Shown one piece after another: positions 14,634 through 23,821 of a stretch of DNA of 64,000 nt. This stretch comes from Romboutsia_C sp015668195. GTDB taxonomy: Bacteria; Bacillota; Clostridia; Peptostreptococcales; Peptostreptococcaceae. The notes under the pieces were generated by a model, which saw nothing but the letters and a program-made list of their open reading frames with translations, made no database searches and was not told the origin of the DNA. The stretch covers positions 1 to 64,000 of the forward strand of contig NZ_JADPFC010000005.1 of NCBI RefSeq assembly GCF_015668195.1. Direction: 5' to 3'. Position 1 is the first letter of the stretch; every line of letters starts with the position of its first letter. A program made the translations under genes and the position numbers.

Positions 14634-17270
14634 ATGACTAAAGATTTAAAAAAAGTTAAAAATGTAAAAGAAAAGCAAGAACTGACTGTAGAAAGTATGA
14701 TAAACGATTTAGTAACAAAAGGAAATAAAGCTAAAGAGGAAATGTTAAAATTAGACCAAGAAGCAGTAGATAAGATTGTAAAAGCTATGGCTAAGGCTGG
14801 TCTTGATAAGCATATAGAACTTGCACAAATGGCAGTAGAAGAAACTGAAAGAGGAATATTTGAAGATAAAGTAACTAAAAATATATTCGCTACAGAATAT
14901 GTTTATAATAGTATAAAATATACAAAAACTGTTGGTGTAGTAGAAGAAAATGATGAAGAAAACTACATGATGGTTGCAGAACCAATAGGAGTTATAGCAG
15001 GTGTTACACCTGTTACTAATCCAACTTCAACAACAATGTTTAAATCATTAATAGCTATAAAAGGAAGAAATCCAATAATATTTAGTTTCCATCCATCAGC
15101 TCAAAAATGTTCATCAGAAGCTGCTAGAATTTTAAGAGATGCAGCTATAGAAGCTGGAGCTCCAGAAAATTGTATACAATGGATAGAAGAACCATCATTA
15201 GAAGCATCAAGTGCTTTAATGAAAAATAACAAAGTAGCATTAATACTAGCTACTGGAGGACCTGGAATGGTTAAGGCAGCTTATTCTTCAGGAAAACCAG
15301 CGTTAGGAGTTGGAGCAGGAAATGTACCTTGTTTTATAGAAAAATCAGCAGATACAAAACAAGCTGTTAACGATTTAATATTATCAAAAACATTTGACAA
15401 TGGAATGATATGTGCTTCAGAGCAAGCAGTTATAATAGAAGAACCAATATACAATGAAGTAGTAGATATAATGAAGGGATACAACTGCTACTTTGTAAAC
15501 AAAAAAGAAAGAGAATTATTAGAAAAAACAGTTATAAATCCAGAAACTAAAACATTAAATCCTAATATAGTTGGGCAAAGTCCTTACAAGATAGCTCAAA
15601 TGGCAGGATTTGAAGTGCCTAAAGATGCTAAAATGCTAGTAGCTGAAATAGAAGGGGTAGGTGTGGATTACCCACTATCAAAAGAAAAATTAAGTCCTGT
15701 ACTTGCTTGCTTAAAAGCTAAAAATGCTGAAGAAGGAATACAAAGATGTGTAGAAATGACTGAATTTGGTGGATTAGGTCACTCAGCAGTTATACATTCA
15801 GAAAATGATGATATAATATTAAAGTTTAGCGAAAGAGTAAGAACAGGAAGATTATTAGTAAATGCGCCATCTACTTTCGGAGCAATAGGAGATGTATATA
15901 ACGTGAATACACCATCATTAACACTAGGATGTGGATCTATGGGTAACAACTCAACTACAGATAATGTATCAGCGGTAAATTTAATAAACCTTAAGAAAGT
16001 TACTAAGAGAAGAGTAAATATGCAATGGTTTAAAGTACCTGAAAGAATATATCATGAAGTTGGTTCTATACAATACTTAGAAAAACTACCACAAGTTGAG
16101 AGAGTAATGATAGTTACTGATAGAATGATGGTTCAATTAGGATATGTTGAAAAATTACAATATCATTTAAGAAAAAGAAGAAATCCAGTTATGATAGAGG
16201 TATTCTCTGATGTAGAGCCAGATCCATCTGTTGATACAGTATTAAATGGTGCTGATGCTATGAGAAAATTCAAGCCAGATACTATAATAGCTTTAGGTGG
16301 AGGATCTGCAATGGATGCTGCTAAAGGTATGTGGTTATTCTACGAAAACCCAGAAGCAGATTTTGAAGATTTAAGACTTAAGTTTATGGATATAAGAAAG
16401 AGAATATATAAATTCCCTAAATTAGGAAGACAAGCTAAGATGGTGGCTATACCAACTACTTCAGGAACTGGTTCAGAAGTTACGTCTTTCGCAGTTATAA
16501 CTGATAAAGTTAATAATATTAAATATCCTTTAGCTGACTACGAGTTAACTCCAGATGTAGCTATAATAGATCCTACATTTGTAATGTCTGTACCAGCTGC
16601 TGTTACTGCAGATACAGGATTAGACGTATTAACTCATGCTATAGAAGCTTATGTTTCTGTAATGGCAACTGATTATACAGATGCTTTAGCTATGAAAGCT
16701 ATACAAATGGTATTTGAATATTTACCAAAATCATATAAAGGTGCAGATACTCAAGAAGGTAAAGAAGCTAGAGAAAAAATGCACAATGCATCTTGTATGG
16801 CAGGGATGGCATTTGCTAATGCATTCTTAGGAATTAACCATTCATTAGCTCATAAGTTAGGATCAGAATTCCATATACCTCATGGTAGAGCAAATGCTAT
16901 ATTATTACCATATGTAATAGAGTACAATGCATCTATGCCAACTAAGTTTGCTGCATTCCCAAGATACAAATCTTTCGTAGCAGACAAGAAATATGCTGAA
17001 ATAGCTAAGATGTTAGGATTGAAAGCTAACACTACAGAAGAAGGAGTTAAGAGCTTAGTAGAAGCTATAAGAAACTTAATGAAAGAATTAAATATGCCAA
17101 TGACTATAAGAGAATGTGGCATAGAAGAAAAAATATATATGGGAGCTATAGAAAAGTTAGCATTAGATGCTTTTGATGACCAATGTACTCCAGCTAACCC
17201 AAGACAACCACTAGTATCAGAGTTAGTAGAAATATATAAGACAATATATGGAGATAAGAAAATTAAATAA
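14634..17270 (+). CDS. adhE: bifunctional acetaldehyde-CoA / alcohol dehydrogenase AdhE
   Basis: An 878-residue fusion that reduces acetyl-CoA to acetaldehyde and then ethanol, re-oxidising two NADH per acetyl-CoA. The N-terminal aldehyde dehydrogenase half has the catalytic Cys260 (NGMICASEQA) and a GAGNVPCF loop. The C-terminal iron alcohol dehydrogenase half has the NAD-binding GGGSAMDAAKG motif and the metal-binding stretches GLDVLTHAIEAY and HSLAHKLGSEFHIPHG. AdhE usually forms spirosome filaments. Length is normal for the family (860-890). GGGGGG precedes the start by 8 bases. A promoter, candidate cre and candidate Rex sites lie upstream, fitting redox and carbon control. Confidence 0.97.
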   Translation: MTKDLKKVKNVKEKQELTVESMINDLVTKGNKAKEEMLKLDQEAVDKIVKAMAKAGLDKHIELAQMAVEETERGIFEDKVTKNIFATEYVYNSIKYTKTVGVVEENDEENYMMVAEPIGVIAGVTPVTNPTSTTMFKSLIAIKGRNPIIFSFHPSAQKCSSEAARILRDAAIEAGAPENCIQWIEEPSLEASSALMKNNKVALILATGGPGMVKAAYSSGKPALGVGAGNVPCFIEKSADTKQAVNDLILSKTFDNGMICASEQAVIIEEPIYNEVVDIMKGYNCYFVNKKERELLEKTVINPETKTLNPNIVGQSPYKIAQMAGFEVPKDAKMLVAEIEGVGVDYPLSKEKLSPVLACLKAKNAEEGIQRCVEMTEFGGLGHSAVIHSENDDIILKFSERVRTGRLLVNAPSTFGAIGDVYNVNTPSLTLGCGSMGNNSTTDNVSAVNLINLKKVTKRRVNMQWFKVPERIYHEVGSIQYLEKLPQVERVMIVTDRMMVQLGYVEKLQYHLRKRRNPVMIEVFSDVEPDPSVDTVLNGADAMRKFKPDTIIALGGGSAMDAAKGMWLFYENPEADFEDLRLKFMDIRKRIYKFPKLGRQAKMVAIPTTSGTGSEVTSFAVITDKVNNIKYPLADYELTPDVAIIDPTFVMSVPAAVTADTGLDVLTHAIEAYVSVMATDYTDALAMKAIQMVFEYLPKSYKGADTQEGKEAREKMHNASCMAGMAFANAFLGINHSLAHKLGSEFHIPHGRANAILLPYVIEYNASMPTKFAAFPRYKSFVADKKYAEIAKMLGLKANTTEEGVKSLVEAIRNLMKELNMPMTIRECGIEEKIYMGAIEKLALDAFDDQCTPANPRQPLVSELVEIYKTIYGDKKIK

Positions 17271-17332
17271 ATAGTTTGAGAATTCAGAAAATATATTGAC
17301 TATTAAAATATATAATAATACAATTGAAATAT

Positions 17333-17371
17333 AAAATAAAGAGGGGCCTATTAAGGCCCCCTCTTTATTTT
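17333..17371. terminator. bidirectional terminator between adhE and the small unknown gene
   Basis: Long arms centred on GAGGGGCC and GGCCCCCTC with A- and T-runs outside, one bulge. The right arm overlaps the stop codon of the leftward gene. Confidence 0.88.
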
Positions 17372-17700
17372 ATAGACTTGTACATAAGAACTTTTTCATA
17401 TTCATTTTTTATACTTATTATAGAATTAGAAATATTAATTTCAAAATTGGCAAAAGCAGAGAATAAATCAATGTCTCTCATTAAATGAATAGTAATAATA
17501 TCGCTCTCTTTGTTTAATCTTAATATAATAGACCTAACAAATGGAAATTGTACTCTTGAATTAAAGAAATTTGTATCTTCTAGTTTAATATCTAAGCTAC
17601 GATAGTTTAAGTCTATAAATAAGTCTAAATCATTTTCTTCTTCTCTTATGACTCTGTACTCAAAGTCTGTATCTAAGTTTAATTTACCGAAAGTTACCAT
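17365..17700 (-). CDS. hypothetical protein, 111 residues
   Basis: I do not recognise a family. The protein is acidic to neutral, has no signal peptide or membrane segment, and looks like an alternating beta protein (FVRSIILRLN, DIITIHLMRDI, NSIISIKNEY). An AGAGGTTGTAAA ribosome-binding region precedes the ATG. The stop codon lies inside the shared terminator. It is read alone, leftward. It is likely real because of codon use and the good start; its function is unknown. Confidence 0.6.
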   Translation of the reverse strand: MVTFGKLNLDTDFEYRVIREEENDLDLFIDLNYRSLDIKLEDTNFFNSRVQFPFVRSIILRLNKESDIITIHLMRDIDLFSAFANFEINISNSIISIKNEYEKVLMYKSIK

Positions 17701-17783
17701 TTTACAACCTCTTCTGCGAAAGTTTTTTTATATATTATACAGCATAGAATGATGGCTAACTACATATTTGTTAAATGTTTTGA

Positions 17784-17814
17784 AAAACAAAAAGCCTTCG
17801 TTGGGGGAACGAAG
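17784..17814 (-). terminator. leftward terminator with a five-base C loop
   Basis: Arms 17796-17802 and 17808-17814 are exact inverses, the loop is GGGGG on the plus strand, and leftward reading runs into a T-rich GCTTTTTGTTTTT tract. It ends the gene at 17914-18165. Confidence 0.7.
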
Positions 17815-17913
17815 ACTTAATTTGGGGGAGATTGAGTTAAATATTTAATTTTATATTACTATTATGGACAGATAAATTTAATCTATACATAGATTTATAA
17901 AATATTTTTAAAT

Positions 17914-18165
17914 CTATCTCTTCTTATTTATAAACTTAGGGCCAAGGTATTTTCTTATATCATCATCAGATGAAAAATCATCTATAAGAATTTCTCTACC
18001 ACTTTCTTCTAGTACAACTAGAACTTCACAGTCACCTTGTAAGAAGAATTTTCTAACTGTTTCTTCTCTAACTTCCCTAACTTTAGTTATATTTTTCTTT
18101 TGTTTTTCATAATCCTTTGTATAATAACTATCCATCATGTTTATTATTTTTGTATATCTAGTCAT
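17914..18165 (-). CDS. small hypothetical protein, 83 residues
   Basis: An 83-residue charged, soluble protein of unknown family. The first half is basic and helical, around KKNITKVREVREETVRKFF. The second half is acidic, with LVVLEESGREILIDDF and DDDIRKYLG. A strong AGGAGG ribosome-binding site lies 6 bases before the ATG, and a terminator follows 100 bases beyond the stop, so it is very likely expressed. It is divergent from the cysteine-cluster gene. Confidence 0.65.
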   Translation of the reverse strand: MTRYTKIINMMDSYYTKDYEKQKKNITKVREVREETVRKFFLQGDCEVLVVLEESGREILIDDFSSDDDIRKYLGPKFINKKR

Positions 18166-18235
18166 GATTACCTCCTGTATATTAAATTGAAAATTTATTT
18201 CTTAAGTAAATATGTTTCTTCACTTAACTAATTCG

Positions 18236-18264
18236 TATCACACTAATAAAAAGTGTGATATAAT
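18236..18264. promoter_or_regulatory. inverted repeat overlapping a -10 box between divergent genes
   Basis: TATCACACT at 18236-18244 and AGTGTGATA at 18252-18260 are exact inverses around a 7-base centre. TATAAT at 18259-18264 overlaps the right arm. This may be an operator for one or both divergent genes. No good -35 box is visible. Confidence 0.4.
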
Positions 18265-18308
18265 AAGTTTTTGTATTAACCTAATAATTATAACAAGGAG
18301 TAATAATA

Positions 18309-19037
18309 ATGGCTAGTATAAATAGAAATGATATTTTAAATTGTATAAATTATTGTAAGGAAAATAAACTGTTTGATAAGTTAAATGATACTTACAAATC
18401 ACTACCAAGTGGAGATTGTACTGGCTGTGGTAATTGCTGTATGGAATCAGTAGGTATAAATCTAATTGAATTTATTAATATATATAACTACTTATTAGAC
18501 AAAGATGAATTAAGAAAGACAAGTTTAAGTAAAATTATAGACTACTATTTTTTAGAATTTACTAAAAAAAGTGCATGTCCATTTAAAGATGAAAATAACA
18601 GATGTTTAATATATGAAGTTAGACCACTAAATTGTAGAATTTTTGGCCATTGGAAAAAAGAGGATTATAATAAAAACTTATCAAATATAACTACAAGGAA
18701 TAGAGAATATAGTGAGCTTATGAAATCAAAGTATGGGTTTGATATAAGTGAAGAAGTTGTTAATTACAAAATTAAATACTGTGAGGATTTTAAACCTCAA
18801 AACGGATATTTAAATAAATCGACTAGATTAAGCTTTGCAGATGAGCTAATGATACTAGACTCTAAGTTATATTCTAAAGGAATTATAGATATAGATTTTA
18901 AAGATAGAGGTATAGTTGAATATTTTATAGAAGCTTTATTAAAAGATGATACTGCTTACAATATAAAAATAAGATTATCAAAAGATGAAGATGTAAGAGA
19001 GATAGCGTTAAAAAGATTAAAAAAGATACTATTATAA
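18309..19037 (+). CDS. YkgJ-type cysteine-cluster protein
   Basis: A 242-residue protein with the CxxCxxCC-type cluster near residues 37-45 (CTGCGNCC) and a second set of cysteines in CPFKDENNRCLIYEVRP and LNCRIFGH. Such proteins are thought to bind an Fe-S cluster or zinc; their biochemical role is mostly unknown. No membrane segment is present. AAGGAG lies upstream of the ATG. The metallo-beta-lactamase gene follows after 12 bases, so the two are co-transcribed and may act together. Confidence 0.82.
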   Translation: MASINRNDILNCINYCKENKLFDKLNDTYKSLPSGDCTGCGNCCMESVGINLIEFINIYNYLLDKDELRKTSLSKIIDYYFLEFTKKSACPFKDENNRCLIYEVRPLNCRIFGHWKKEDYNKNLSNITTRNREYSELMKSKYGFDISEEVVNYKIKYCEDFKPQNGYLNKSTRLSFADELMILDSKLYSKGIIDIDFKDRGIVEYFIEALLKDDTAYNIKIRLSKDEDVREIALKRLKKILL

Positions 19038-19049
19038 TTAGGTGATTAC

Positions 19050-19961
19050 ATGGAGCTTAAAAAAATAAAAGGAAACACATTTTATATAAAGGGCGGAACC
19101 AATACTGGTGTTTATATTTTTGATGATAATAAAGCTTTGGTAATAGATCCTGGGCTAGTTGGTTCAAGACCTAAGAGAATTATAAATATGCTAGAAGAAA
19201 AAAGTATTAAGGTAGATTTTATAATAAATACACATGAGCATGATGACCATTATGGGGCGTGTAACCAATTCAAAGAGTATTATAATGATATTTGTATATT
19301 ATCATCAGAGGAAGCTAAATTATATATAGAAAAGCCTTATCTATTTGGTAAATATATAATGGGTGGTAAATATAATAGATTTTTTGTAGATAAATTAAAA
19401 AATAAATCATTAGATGAAATAAAAGTAGATAAAATAGCAAAAGAAGGAAATCTGTTATTAAATAATGAAGAATTTGAAATAATAGATTTAAAGGGACATA
19501 CTGAAGGAAGTATAGGAATATTAACTAAAGATAAAGTTTTATTTATTGGTGACCTTCTGATAGGATTAGATATGCTCAAAAAGTATGATTTCTTATTTTT
19601 GTATGATATAAAGAAAGAAATAGACTCAATAATGAAATTAAAAGATATAGATTTTGATTATTTAGTCTTAGGTCATAGTAAAGAAGTAATAAGTAAAAAA
19701 GATTCTGAGTTTATAATAGAAATGCATTTAAATGCTATTGATAAGTATTTAAATAAAGTAAGAGAAGATTTAAATACACCAATAAAACTAGAAGAATTAT
19801 TAAAAAAAATTATAATGGATAATAATTTAAAGTGTAATTATAAAGAATATCATTTTTTTAAGTCATCTCTAGTTTCGATGATAAGCTATTTAGCTGATCT
19901 AGATGAAATAGACTATATATTAAATGATGGAGAATTGCTTTATTGTACCAAAAAAAAATAA
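19050..19961 (+). CDS. MBL-fold metallo-hydrolase
   Basis: A 303-residue metallo-beta-lactamase-fold protein. The metal motif THEHDDHYGA is at about residues 55-64; further ligands are in LKGHTEGSIG and FIGDLLIG, and a last His in VLGHSKE. After the ~210-residue core comes a C-terminal helical extension of about 90 residues. The substrate is unknown (glyoxalase II- or RNase-like relatives are possible). Start supported by AGGTGA. It is translationally close to the cysteine-cluster gene. Confidence 0.85.
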   Translation: MELKKIKGNTFYIKGGTNTGVYIFDDNKALVIDPGLVGSRPKRIINMLEEKSIKVDFIINTHEHDDHYGACNQFKEYYNDICILSSEEAKLYIEKPYLFGKYIMGGKYNRFFVDKLKNKSLDEIKVDKIAKEGNLLLNNEEFEIIDLKGHTEGSIGILTKDKVLFIGDLLIGLDMLKKYDFLFLYDIKKEIDSIMKLKDIDFDYLVLGHSKEVISKKDSEFIIEMHLNAIDKYLNKVREDLNTPIKLEELLKKIIMDNNLKCNYKEYHFFKSSLVSMISYLADLDEIDYILNDGELLYCTKKK

Positions 19962-20017
19962 ATTATGCTAAAATAGATATGTTAAAAAGACTCAAAATAA
20001 GATAAAGGGTGAGTACG

Positions 20018-20818
20018 ATGGAATTTGAAAAATGGGATGAAATACTAACACCTTATGACCATGCCGTAGAAGAATTAAAAGTTAAATTTAAGAATATAAG
20101 AAAAGAATTCTTAGCAAAAGGAGAATACTGTCCTATAGAGTTTGTAACAGGAAGGACTAAAAAAATAGCTTCTATAATATCTAAATCAAAGCGTCTAGGA
20201 ATTGAAGATATAGAAGACGAGATGGAAGATATTGCAGGTATAAGAATAATGTGTAAATTCGTAGAAGATATATATACAGTAGTAGAACTTATACAAAATA
20301 GATGTGATATGAGTATAGTATATGCAAAAGATTATATAAAGAACTTTAAGGATAGTGGATATAGAAGTTATCATGTTATAATAAAATATCCTATAAATAC
20401 AATAGCAGGTTCAAAAGAAATATTATGTGAAATACAAATAAGAACTTTAGCTATGAACTTTTGGGCAACTATAGAACATTCTTTAAAATATAAATATGAA
20501 CATTACATACCAGAAGAATTAGCAGTTAGATTAAGAAGAGCATCTGATGCAGCATTCTTACTAGACCAAGAAATGAGCGAGATAAGAGAAGATATAATGA
20601 AAGCTCAAGTTATGTGCCAGGTAAAATCGGTTACAGTAAGGGATGTACTTAGTAAGATTCAAGAATTATACAATCTAGGAGAAACACATAAAGCACTTGT
20701 ATATCAAAGAAGACTAGATAAAATAGACAATGAACAAGACATAGAAGAGATATTACATCTTCAAAGTGAGATAGATAATTTATTAGAATTTTACAATAAC
20801 AATAATAAAGTGAGATAG
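20018..20818 (+). CDS. small alarmone synthetase (RelQ/YjbM-type GTP pyrophosphokinase)
   Basis: A 266-residue RelA/SpoT-type synthetase without hydrolase or TGS/ACT domains. It would make (p)ppGpp from ATP and GTP or GDP. Synthetase motifs are seen in EDIAGIRIMCKF, DSGYRSYHVIIKYP and the EIQIRTLAMNFWA block, with the catalytic Glu in EIQIRT. A GTG nine bases upstream (20009) overlaps the AAGGGTGA ribosome-binding site, so the ATG at 20018 is chosen. It is followed by a terminator. Symbol relQ is used for relatives; this could be another small synthetase subclass. Confidence 0.9.
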   Translation: MEFEKWDEILTPYDHAVEELKVKFKNIRKEFLAKGEYCPIEFVTGRTKKIASIISKSKRLGIEDIEDEMEDIAGIRIMCKFVEDIYTVVELIQNRCDMSIVYAKDYIKNFKDSGYRSYHVIIKYPINTIAGSKEILCEIQIRTLAMNFWATIEHSLKYKYEHYIPEELAVRLRRASDAAFLLDQEMSEIREDIMKAQVMCQVKSVTVRDVLSKIQELYNLGETHKALVYQRRLDKIDNEQDIEEILHLQSEIDNLLEFYNNNNKVR

Positions 20819-20820
20819 AG

Positions 20821-20850
20821 GTTATCCATATTCATGGATAACTTTCTTTA
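20821..20850 (+). terminator. terminator after the alarmone synthetase gene
   Basis: A 9-bp perfect stem (20821-20829 with 20834-20842) followed by TTTCTTTA. Confidence 0.7.
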
Positions 20851-20939
20851 TATAATAGTATAGTAATTGAATTTAAATTTAAACTATAGATATTAATATA
20901 GAATATATAAGAAAAGTTACATAAGAAAGGAAAATAGAC

Positions 20940-21632
20940 ATGAACTTATATGCAATAGGAGATTTACACTTTTCAACATCAGTAGATAAGCCTATGGATG
21001 TTTTCGGAAAGAATTGGATAGGTCATGAGGAAAAGATAATAGAAGACTGGAAAGAGAAAGTAAGTGATGAAGATTTAGTATTAGTGTTAGGAGATACTTC
21101 TTGGGGAATAAATCTAGACGAGGCAAGAAGTGATTTAGATATAATAGATAATTTACCGGGGGAAAAAATATTTATAAAAGGTAACCATGATTATTGGTGG
21201 ACTACTGTAACAGCATTAAATAAGCAGTATGATAATATGAACTTTTTACAAACTAATTTCTATGAATACAAAGATTATGCTATTTGTGGAGGAAGAGGAT
21301 GGATATGTCCTAATGATTTTAAGTTTGATGAAAATGATGCCAAAATATATAAGAGAGAAGAAAATAGGATAAGAATATCTTTAGAAGCTGCTAAGAAGAA
21401 AGGGCATACTAAGTTTATAGTTATAACCCACTATCCTCCTACTAATGATAAACTTGAAGAATCATTATTCACTAAATTATATGAAGAATATAAAGTTGAA
21501 AAAGTTATATATGGACACTTGCATGGAAAAGAATCATTTAAGATGGGATTAAGAGGTATAAGAAATGGAATTGAATATATATTAGCATCTTGTGATTACA
21601 CTGATTTTAAATTAATCAAAATATTAGATTAA
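20940..21632 (+). CDS. metallophosphoesterase (calcineurin-like)
   Basis: A 230-residue soluble calcineurin-like phosphoesterase. Metal motifs appear in order: IGDLHFS near residue 6, LGDTSWG near residue 50, GNHDYWW near residue 80, THYPPT about 160 and GHLHG about 195. Length fits short YkuE/YfcE-like enzymes. The substrate is unknown. AAGGAAAA precedes the start. It stands alone. Confidence 0.88.
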   Translation: MNLYAIGDLHFSTSVDKPMDVFGKNWIGHEEKIIEDWKEKVSDEDLVLVLGDTSWGINLDEARSDLDIIDNLPGEKIFIKGNHDYWWTTVTALNKQYDNMNFLQTNFYEYKDYAICGGRGWICPNDFKFDENDAKIYKREENRIRISLEAAKKKGHTKFIVITHYPPTNDKLEESLFTKLYEEYKVEKVIYGHLHGKESFKMGLRGIRNGIEYILASCDYTDFKLIKILD

Positions 21633-21724
21633 GAATCTTAAAATTGTAAATACTATTATATATGGTTAGAACTTGAAAATTGGGGGATTTTTGTTTAAAT
21701 ATACAAAAGAAGGAGATGTTAATA

Positions 21725-22528
21725 ATGAGATGGATATTAGTTTTCTTATTTTTGTATCTTATCCCCTTGATAATATTATTTAGAAATTACAAAAATTTGA
21801 GAAGAGCGTATATATATAGTAGTATTTATGTTGTACTAGTTACGATGATAGTAGCAACAAATCTTTATATGAGTGGGTTAAATAAAATCAGAGAAGCTAT
21901 ATACTATTACAGTTATGTTAATGATGAGCCATACGAATATAAGGATAATGAAGATAAAGAAGAGAATATGGATAAAGTTTATGAGGTAGATAAGCAAGAC
22001 AGTGAAATATATGAAAGCAAAGAAGAGAAATCAAAAGAAGTATCATTAGAGCCAAAAGAAATAGAATTAGAGGAAGATAAAGAAGCAGAGGTTATTAAAA
22101 AAACTGATAAAGAAATAGTAAGTGATTTCAAAAAAGAAATTTATAATATAGAAAGAAAAGCATTAATTCCTATGAGGGATTGTATGCCTTATACAAAAAA
22201 TATATCTGAAAGTATAAAAAAATTACCAACTATAGAAAATGATTTAAAATATGCTAGCAAAAAATGTAAAGAAGTTATAGAAATTTATGAAAATATGGAT
22301 ATCCCTAGTCTTTCAGACGAACAATACACTATGGTATTAAGCAACGCAAGAGATGATGTTAAAAAGGCTTATGAGCTAAGGGAAAAGGCTATGAATGAAT
22401 CTATAAACTTAGTAGAAAGTAAGAATCCAAAATATATTGGAAAAATAACAGAGTATTTAAACTTATCCGATGAGCATATAGCAAATTTTAAGGAGAGAAT
22501 AGATAACCTAAATCTAAATATTAAATAA
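21725..22528 (+). CDS. membrane-anchored protein of unknown function
   Basis: A 267-residue protein with two N-terminal membrane segments (residues ~3-20 and ~29-50), a highly charged linker of about 80 residues rich in Glu and Lys, and a helical C-terminal domain (~residues 125-267) with many repeated Lys/Glu heptad-like stretches. The frame is open from 21680, but AAGGAG at 21710-21715 supports the ATG at 21725. I do not recognise a family. The C-terminal domain is predicted to face outside if both helices cross the membrane. It is followed by its own terminator. Confidence 0.65.
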   Translation: MRWILVFLFLYLIPLIILFRNYKNLRRAYIYSSIYVVLVTMIVATNLYMSGLNKIREAIYYYSYVNDEPYEYKDNEDKEENMDKVYEVDKQDSEIYESKEEKSKEVSLEPKEIELEEDKEAEVIKKTDKEIVSDFKKEIYNIERKALIPMRDCMPYTKNISESIKKLPTIENDLKYASKKCKEVIEIYENMDIPSLSDEQYTMVLSNARDDVKKAYELREKAMNESINLVESKNPKYIGKITEYLNLSDEHIANFKERIDNLNLNIK

Positions 22529-22529
22529 G

Positions 22530-22560
22530 AAAAGCTTATCTTTTATGATAAGCTTTTGTT
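22530..22560 (+). terminator. terminator after the membrane protein gene
   Basis: A perfect 11-bp stem (22530-22540 with 22547-22557), then TGTT. Confidence 0.75.
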
Positions 22561-22650
22561 ACTATATAAATATACTATAATGTATAAATTTTGATTTATA
22601 ATATAACATATGATATAATTTTCGATTATAACGTTAACCAGGAGGTATGT

Positions 22651-23214
22651 ATGGGAAGATTAAATATATGTATAGATATAGATGGAACTATAACAAGTCC
22701 ATATCATTTTATTCCGTACTTAAATGAAATATACAATAAAAATATAAAAGAAGAAGAATGTGTAACTTATAATTGGGAACAACTATATGGTGACACTATG
22801 GACGAAATATTAAATAAATTCCATAGTAGCTGTATGCATTCTTATGAAGAAGCAGAAATAGTAGAATATGCTAAGGATGTTATAGAGAAGTGGTTAGCTA
22901 ATAGTCACAACTTATATTTTGTAACAGCAAGAGATAAAAGTCTTACAGAGATAACTACAAGATGGTTAAACAATAAAGGATTTTCTGATATAGATGTTCA
23001 TTTATTAGGTAGTCACGATAAAATAGCTAAGGCTAAAGAATTAGAATGCAATATATTTATAGAAGATAATCCATCAAATGCAATGCAGCTTGCAAATGAA
23101 GGTATGAAAATATTACTAATAAATACCAACTACAATCAAGGTGTTGAACATGATAATATAACAAGAGTAGACACTTGGAAAGACATAGATAAATTCATAG
23201 AATTGTATAAGTAA
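22651..23214 (+). CDS. HAD-superfamily nucleotidase-like protein
   Basis: A 187-residue HAD-fold phosphatase resembling 5'(3')-deoxyribonucleotidases. Motif I is IDIDGTIT near residue 9, motif II is in VTARDKS, and motif III/IV is IFIEDNP. These enzymes remove phosphate from nucleotides. The frame is open upstream to 22591, but GGAGG at 22641-22645 supports the ATG at 22651. The following unknown gene lies 31 bases away and may be co-transcribed. Confidence 0.82.
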   Translation: MGRLNICIDIDGTITSPYHFIPYLNEIYNKNIKEEECVTYNWEQLYGDTMDEILNKFHSSCMHSYEEAEIVEYAKDVIEKWLANSHNLYFVTARDKSLTEITTRWLNNKGFSDIDVHLLGSHDKIAKAKELECNIFIEDNPSNAMQLANEGMKILLINTNYNQGVEHDNITRVDTWKDIDKFIELYK

Positions 23215-23245
23215 ACATAGCAATTCTATAGGGGGAGGTGGTCTT

Positions 23246-23731
23246 ATGGTCGAATTAAAAGTAGAAAATCGAAAAGGCAATATAAGTATAAATAGCAATG
23301 ATGTTAAAGAAATCATCAAAATAAGACCAGATATAGAATATATAAGAGATATATCAAACACAATTAATCAAGATAATATAATGGCATTTGACTGCAAACT
23401 ATCTCAAGATGTATTTAATATGCAAGACATAGAAGATGTGTTAGATGAAATAGGAGAAGACTTAGACGAAAGTTATTTCCAAGTATTATTTGAAGATGTA
23501 AGAGCATATTTAAAGGATGCTACAGATGAGATTGAAGAAGAACTTCAGGATAAATATTTATTTGATAATGTAAGATGTTTCTTTGATATTTATAATATAG
23601 ACGAATCTTTTACAGATTTTAAATTTGTATTTTTAGTTAGCTTTAAGGATATAAAAATAGCATCATTAGCTAACCTATCTAAAATAGTAGGAAAAAGACA
23701 GTTAGTGGGAGCATCAAAATTCTATAGCTAA
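23246..23731 (+). CDS. hypothetical protein, 161 residues
   Basis: An acidic soluble protein with no recognised family. The N-terminal 50 residues look like a beta-rich domain. The middle is strongly acidic and helical (DVLDEIGEDLDES, DATDEIEEELQDKY), and the C-terminus returns to strands (KFVFLVSFKDI). GGGGAGG lies 8 bases before the ATG. It follows the nucleotidase gene closely and ends at a bidirectional terminator. Confidence 0.6.
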   Translation: MVELKVENRKGNISINSNDVKEIIKIRPDIEYIRDISNTINQDNIMAFDCKLSQDVFNMQDIEDVLDEIGEDLDESYFQVLFEDVRAYLKDATDEIEEELQDKYLFDNVRCFFDIYNIDESFTDFKFVFLVSFKDIKIASLANLSKIVGKRQLVGASKFYS

Positions 23732-23766
23732 AAATTATAAATAATATAAAAGGCTAATATAGAAAT

Positions 23767-23802
23767 AAAAAAGAGCATCTTTATATAAAGATGCTCTTTT
23801 TT
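23767..23802. terminator. bidirectional terminator before fba
   Basis: Perfect 17-bp arms (23767-23783 and 23786-23802) with A6 and T6 at the outer ends, between convergent genes. Confidence 0.9.
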
Positions 23803-23821
23803 ATTTAATTTTTAAAAGGAA

